A DNA stretch of 46,497 bases, from positions 1 to 46,497 of the forward strand of contig JAITJI010000083.1 in assembly GCA_031279015.1 (NCBI GenBank), given 5' to 3'. The notes below the pieces were generated by a model, which saw only the letters and a list, made by a program, of their open reading frames with translations, was not told the origin of the DNA and searched no databases. Position numbers and translations under genes: made by a program. This stretch comes from Spirochaetaceae bacterium (GTDB lineage Bacteria; Spirochaetota; Spirochaetia; Treponematales; Breznakiellaceae). Below, one piece after another: positions 43,376 through 46,497 of this stretch; position 1 is the first letter of the stretch, and each line of letters begins with the position of its first letter.

Positions 43376-43411
43376 CGCCTCTAAAAATACCGGTTGGGTT
43401 TTTAGAGGCGC
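43376..43411 (+). other. Second intergenic hairpin before the permease gene
   Basis: GCCTCTAAAAA pairs with TTTTTAGAGGC across about 11 nt; flanking bases extend it slightly. It ends about 20 nt before the permease ATG, and its GAGGCGCT end resembles one arm of the palindrome at 15121. Confidence 0.7.
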
Positions 43412-43429
43412 TCTTATGAAGGAATCGGT

Positions 43430-44311
43430 ATGAAAAATTCCCATGGGCAGTCAGGATCTGCCGGTATTCTTAATTATGCCTATCTCCTGCCTGCGATAAT
43501 CTTAATCACGGTCTTTTTTATAATGTCCACGGGTTTTACAATCTATGTAAGCTTTTTTGAGTGGGACGGTTTTTCCCCCATGGTTTTTACCGGTATAAAA
43601 AATTACATTGAAATTTTCAAGGATGCCAATTTCCTGCAGTCTTTTATTAATACCCTCATTTGGGTAGGCTGTGCCCTCATCCTTAACTGCCTGTTTCCCC
43701 TCCTGTTTGCCCTGCTCATTACCAATAGTTCTTTTCTGTCATTTTTCAAGTATGTTTTCTACCTGCCCAGCGCGCTGGCCGGGGTAGTAGGCGGCCTTAT
43801 CATCAGAAACCTTTTGTCTATCCACGGCATCCCGACCCTTATGAGCAGCCTGGGTTTTGAAAATTTGAGAAGCGAGTGGCTGGCCATCCCCTATGTAAAT
43901 ACCTTCATCATGATCATCATGGGTGTCTGGAGCGGCCTGGGTCTCAATATGATACTCTTTATCGTAGGTTTGAGGAGTATGGCCCAGGACCCCATAGAGG
44001 CAGCCATCATCGACGGGGCCGGGGCTTTTAAGCGTTACTGGTATGTGGTGTTTCCCATGCTGGAAACTACGTTTAAGGTGGTTATCCTTATGACCCTGGT
44101 GAATACCTTCAAAGTTTTTGACGGAATCTGGATTATGACCAAGGGCGGTCCCTTCAGGACTTCCGAAACCCTGGCCCTTACCATGTATGTAGAATCTTTT
44201 GTCCGTAACCACATGGGTTTTGGCGCTTCTGTGGCGGTGGTCTTAACCATAATCATTCTTGTCATCTCTTACTTTCAGTTGAAAAAAAGTTTTGCCGAGG
44301 ACAAATATTAG
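43430..44311 (+). CDS. Sugar ABC transporter permease, MalF/UgpA type
   Basis: A 293-residue protein with six predicted membrane segments, starting LNYAYLLPAIILITVFFIMS. The EAA loop, PIEAAIIDGAGAFKRYWYVV followed by FPML, docks the ATPase. AAGGAATCGG precedes the ATG. It pairs with the downstream MalG-type permease. Confidence 0.92.
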   Translation: MKNSHGQSGSAGILNYAYLLPAIILITVFFIMSTGFTIYVSFFEWDGFSPMVFTGIKNYIEIFKDANFLQSFINTLIWVGCALILNCLFPLLFALLITNSSFLSFFKYVFYLPSALAGVVGGLIIRNLLSIHGIPTLMSSLGFENLRSEWLAIPYVNTFIMIIMGVWSGLGLNMILFIVGLRSMAQDPIEAAIIDGAGAFKRYWYVVFPMLETTFKVVILMTLVNTFKVFDGIWIMTKGGPFRTSETLALTMYVESFVRNHMGFGASVAVVLTIIILVISYFQLKKSFAEDKY

Positions 44312-44321
44312 GAGGCGCATC

Positions 44322-45137
44322 ATGAAACGCATACTCCCCTCAAGAGTGCTGATAAATGTTATCCTGCTTTTTCTTTCACTGGTTTGGATTTACCCCATCT
44401 TCATTTCCGTTACCTATAGCTTTAAAAGCAGGGTAGAATCAAACCGGAGCAATGTCTGGGCCATGCCCAAGGCAAACGCCCTTCCTGAAAACCTTAATTA
44501 TATACAATTTTCGGTGGGTTTTTTTAATTCCATGGGCGCTTCCTTTGTCTATGCCCTGGTAGGGGCCGGCTGCGCGGTTGCTTTTGCAACGCTGGCAGCC
44601 TACGCCATTGCCCATTTACCCATTAAGGGCCGCATGTTCTGGTTCCTTTGGATATATTCGGGGACGATCTTCCCCTTCCAGATGTACCTTATTCCGGTTT
44701 TCAGGATGTACAATGTCTTTGGTCTTTACAATACCCGGTTAGGAATGATGCTTTTCTATATGTCCATCTGCATACCCTTCGCCATGTTCGTTATTCGTAA
44801 TTTCTTTACCGGTATTTCCCGGGAAGTGTTGGAATCCGCCAAAATAGACGGCGCATCAAACATGACGGTCCTGCTTAAAATCCTGGTTCCCATGTCGGTG
44901 GCTCCCATGGCGGTTGTGTTCTTTACCCAGTTTGCCTGGTGCTGGGGGGATCTCCTCTTTGGCATGACCTTTACCAAAAGTATCGGTATACGCCCGGTGA
45001 TGCCGACCCTGGCTGTTCTGAGCAACCACAGCCCGGCCCTGCTGCTGGCGGGTATTATTGCGTCCATACCAACCCTCCTTCTTTTTACGCTGCTGCAGAA
45101 AAACATGGAGACCGGGCTGGTCTATCAGAGCAAGTAG
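44322..45137 (+). CDS. Sugar ABC transporter permease, MalG/UgpE type
   Basis: A 271-residue protein with six membrane segments. The start at 44322 follows GGAGGCGCATC, 10 nt after the previous stop; the longer frame upstream overlaps the MalF-type gene and is not used. The EAA loop is EVLESAKIDGASNMTVLLKI. The C-terminus (ALLLAGIIASIPTLLLFTLL, then QKNMETGLV) is typical of this subunit. Confidence 0.92.
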   Translation: MKRILPSRVLINVILLFLSLVWIYPIFISVTYSFKSRVESNRSNVWAMPKANALPENLNYIQFSVGFFNSMGASFVYALVGAGCAVAFATLAAYAIAHLPIKGRMFWFLWIYSGTIFPFQMYLIPVFRMYNVFGLYNTRLGMMLFYMSICIPFAMFVIRNFFTGISREVLESAKIDGASNMTVLLKILVPMSVAPMAVVFFTQFAWCWGDLLFGMTFTKSIGIRPVMPTLAVLSNHSPALLLAGIIASIPTLLLFTLLQKNMETGLVYQSK

Positions 45138-45256
45138 AAGCATACTGTACCGGAGGAATCAGATACGACCAGGAGAGAACATTTTCAGATTATTGTAAAA
45201 CGCCAGGCAAACTACTGCGGTTTCTGGCACAAGGATCCGAACCCCAAACTCCGCCA

Positions 45257-45868
45257 GCATTGAAAAACTTTATTCCTGTTTTGGCGGAGTGGATATGGGA
45301 CATGGTGAACGCCCACAAGGTTGTTCCCCCTGATGCGGTCACCAATACCTATGACACCGGTGATTATTTTATGGCTGAAAAAATTTCCATGTCTTTTGCG
45401 TGGGGCGCTTATTACACCGACCGTCTGGAAAGTGCGGGATGGGCAACGGGATTGCTGCCGCCCCAGACGAACGCTCAGCTTATAAAAATCGGCGTAGCCC
45501 AGTATCCTACCGCAACCGGCAATGATTTTACTAATAGCTGGGCAATTTCTATTTACCAGAAATCGAAGAACAAGGAACTGGCCTGGAAATTCATCGACAC
45601 CCTGTTCAAATCCAACCTGAATGAATACCCCGATGCGGGACTTCCCATAAAGCAGGCCGAATGGGAAAAGCCGGAATATCAGACGGAGTATTTCAAGGTC
45701 TTTAACGAGGCCATCAGAACAGGAAAGCCCATGCCCCAGACCCCTTACTACGGCGATCTGGCCGATGCCATAGTGGCGGCCCTTCAGCGCTGCCTGTCGG
45801 CGCCTAAATCGGACATTCCGCGCATCCTGCAGGAGGCTCAGCAGGAATACAATTCCAGAGCAAGGTAA
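45257..45868 (+). pseudogene. Truncated sugar-binding protein (C-terminal half only)
   Basis: The open frame carries the C-terminal half of another family 1 binding protein: ALKNFIPVLAEWIWDMVNAH, YDTGDYFMAEKISMSFAWGA, GNDFTNSWAISIYQKSKNKE and PMPQTPYYGDLADAIVAALQ. The signal peptide and N-terminal lobe are missing and no ribosome site precedes an ATG. The frame extends upstream only by overlapping the MalG-type permease out of frame. Sequence 45138-45256 matches nothing I recognise. It is probably the remains of the first gene of a second operon whose permease follows. Confidence 0.75.
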
Positions 45869-45885
45869 CACAGGATATAAAAGCC

Positions 45886-46497
45886 ATGGTAGAAAAAAAC
45901 AGTACCATATTTTATGATTTTGCCATCGTTGATCCTGTTGGTTGTTTTTCTGCTCTTTCCCGTATTGACAGGCTTTGCCATGGCTTTTCAGCGCACCAGT
46001 CTTTCGGGGGTAACCAGATTTGCGGGATTTGATAATTATATCCAACTGTTCAGAGAGGGGAGCAGGTTTTTTACCAACCTCCGGGTTTCTCTTACCTACG
46101 TAATCTGCAATATCCTTCTGGTTATCCCCATGTCCTACGGAACTGCACTGTTGATTACCCGCAAGAGCCGGATGGCCCGCTTCTTCCGCAGCATCTATCT
46201 TCTTCCCTGGATTATCGCCCCGGTGGTGAGTACCATGATGGTCAGGACCATGCTGAACGGGGATGTTGGGTTGATTCAGTTCATCATACGGGCAATTACC
46301 CACAGAGAAAATCTGCTTTTAACCAGGGCAAACACCGCTTTGATGGTGATGATCTTTCACAGTTTCTGGCGTTCATTTCCCATTGCCTTAATCGCTGCTT
46401 TTTCCCTGGCCCGGTTCAGCTTCAAAGGCCGGGAACCGATGGCCATGAGTCTTTTGATTCTCCCCATGCTGCCCGCAACGGCTGTTCTTGTACCCCT
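45886..46497 (+). CDS. Second MalF-type permease, 3' end outside window, probable frameshift near start
   Basis: From ATG 45914 the frame is open to the last base and encodes a MalF-type permease: MILPSLILLVVFLLFPVLTG, FAGFDNYIQLF, and SIYLLPWIIAPVVSTMMV. The more natural start is ATG 45886, which is out of frame by one base. A run of seven A at 45893-45899 lies between: with six A it would read MVEKTVPYFMILPSLILL, as expected for a full N-terminus. As it stands, the 45886 frame stops after 48 codons. Either an indel (real or sequencing) or use of ATG 45914 explains it. It may belong with the truncated binding protein just upstream. Confidence 0.7.

Noticed and set aside
44939-45256. N-terminal part of the frame containing the truncated binding protein
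   Set aside because: It overlaps the MalG-type permease out of frame and shows no binding-protein features; only 45257 onward is supported.

Overview
The window reads as chromosomal DNA of a spirochete of the genus Treponema, most likely the termite-gut group (T. primitia / T. azotonutricium type). The grounds are moderate-to-high GC, several periplasmic binding proteins whose export signals lack a lipobox cysteine, a eukaryote-like hexokinase, a GTP-type PEP carboxykinase, a short-form NFACT protein, a ComFB-like protein, and a small RAYT-like transposase whose C-terminal tail I associate with termite treponemes. This assignment comes from memory of the families, not from a search.

Layout. 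1-504 is the 3' end of a NarL-type sensor kinase. 534-650 is a deleted ychF relic. 1229-5925 is a BMP-type nucleoside/simple-sugar ABC operon (binding protein, double ATPase, two permeases), followed by a flavin-containing lipoprotein reductase (6145-8031). 8099-10646 is a NitT/TauT-type ABC operon on the minus strand, then a thermonuclease. 11770-12520 is a RAYT-like gene bracketed by inverted palindromic repeats. After two Treponema-type genes of unknown role and a lipoprotein comes a 1319-residue surface lipoprotein (15162-19121) built from thrombospondin type-3 calcium repeats and a beta-helix. 19665-26681 carries housekeeping genes (PEPCK, cNMP-domain protein, YchF, NFACT, MEMO, M15 peptidase). 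26846-32679 is a minus-strand run: hexokinase, PilZ protein, unknown protein, ComFB-like protein, HD phosphohydrolase. 32829-34810 is tRNA-Pro followed by leuCD-like genes. 34917-39773 holds a thioesterase, an alpha/beta hydrolase, paired chromate-transporter halves, a LacI relic and aspS. 39864-41729 is a DEAD-box helicase. 42063 to the end is a sugar ABC operon plus the start of a second, partly decayed copy.

Four things stand out. (1) A RAYT-like gene that has lost its HUH motif sits between inverted copies of a palindrome with the core TGAGCCTGTTCCAAAACC, and related palindromes occur near 15.1 kb and 30.4 kb. (2) At least nine genes appear to have leaderless promoters, with the -10 box 6-10 nt before the ATG and no Shine-Dalgarno. 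Two unrelated genes share the identical 17-mer TTACAGTTATAGTAATG ending at the start codon. (3) A 17-base poly-C tract lies upstream of the sugar-binding protein gene and is a candidate phase-variation switch. (4) There are several partial genes with internal deletions or truncations (ychF relic, LacI relic fused into the aspS 3' end, half a sugar-binding protein, a permease start with an A7 frameshift), which suggests active genome rearrangement.

Carbon uptake (three ABC systems), phosphorylation (hexokinase) and PEP metabolism (PEPCK) fit a saccharolytic gut anaerobe.
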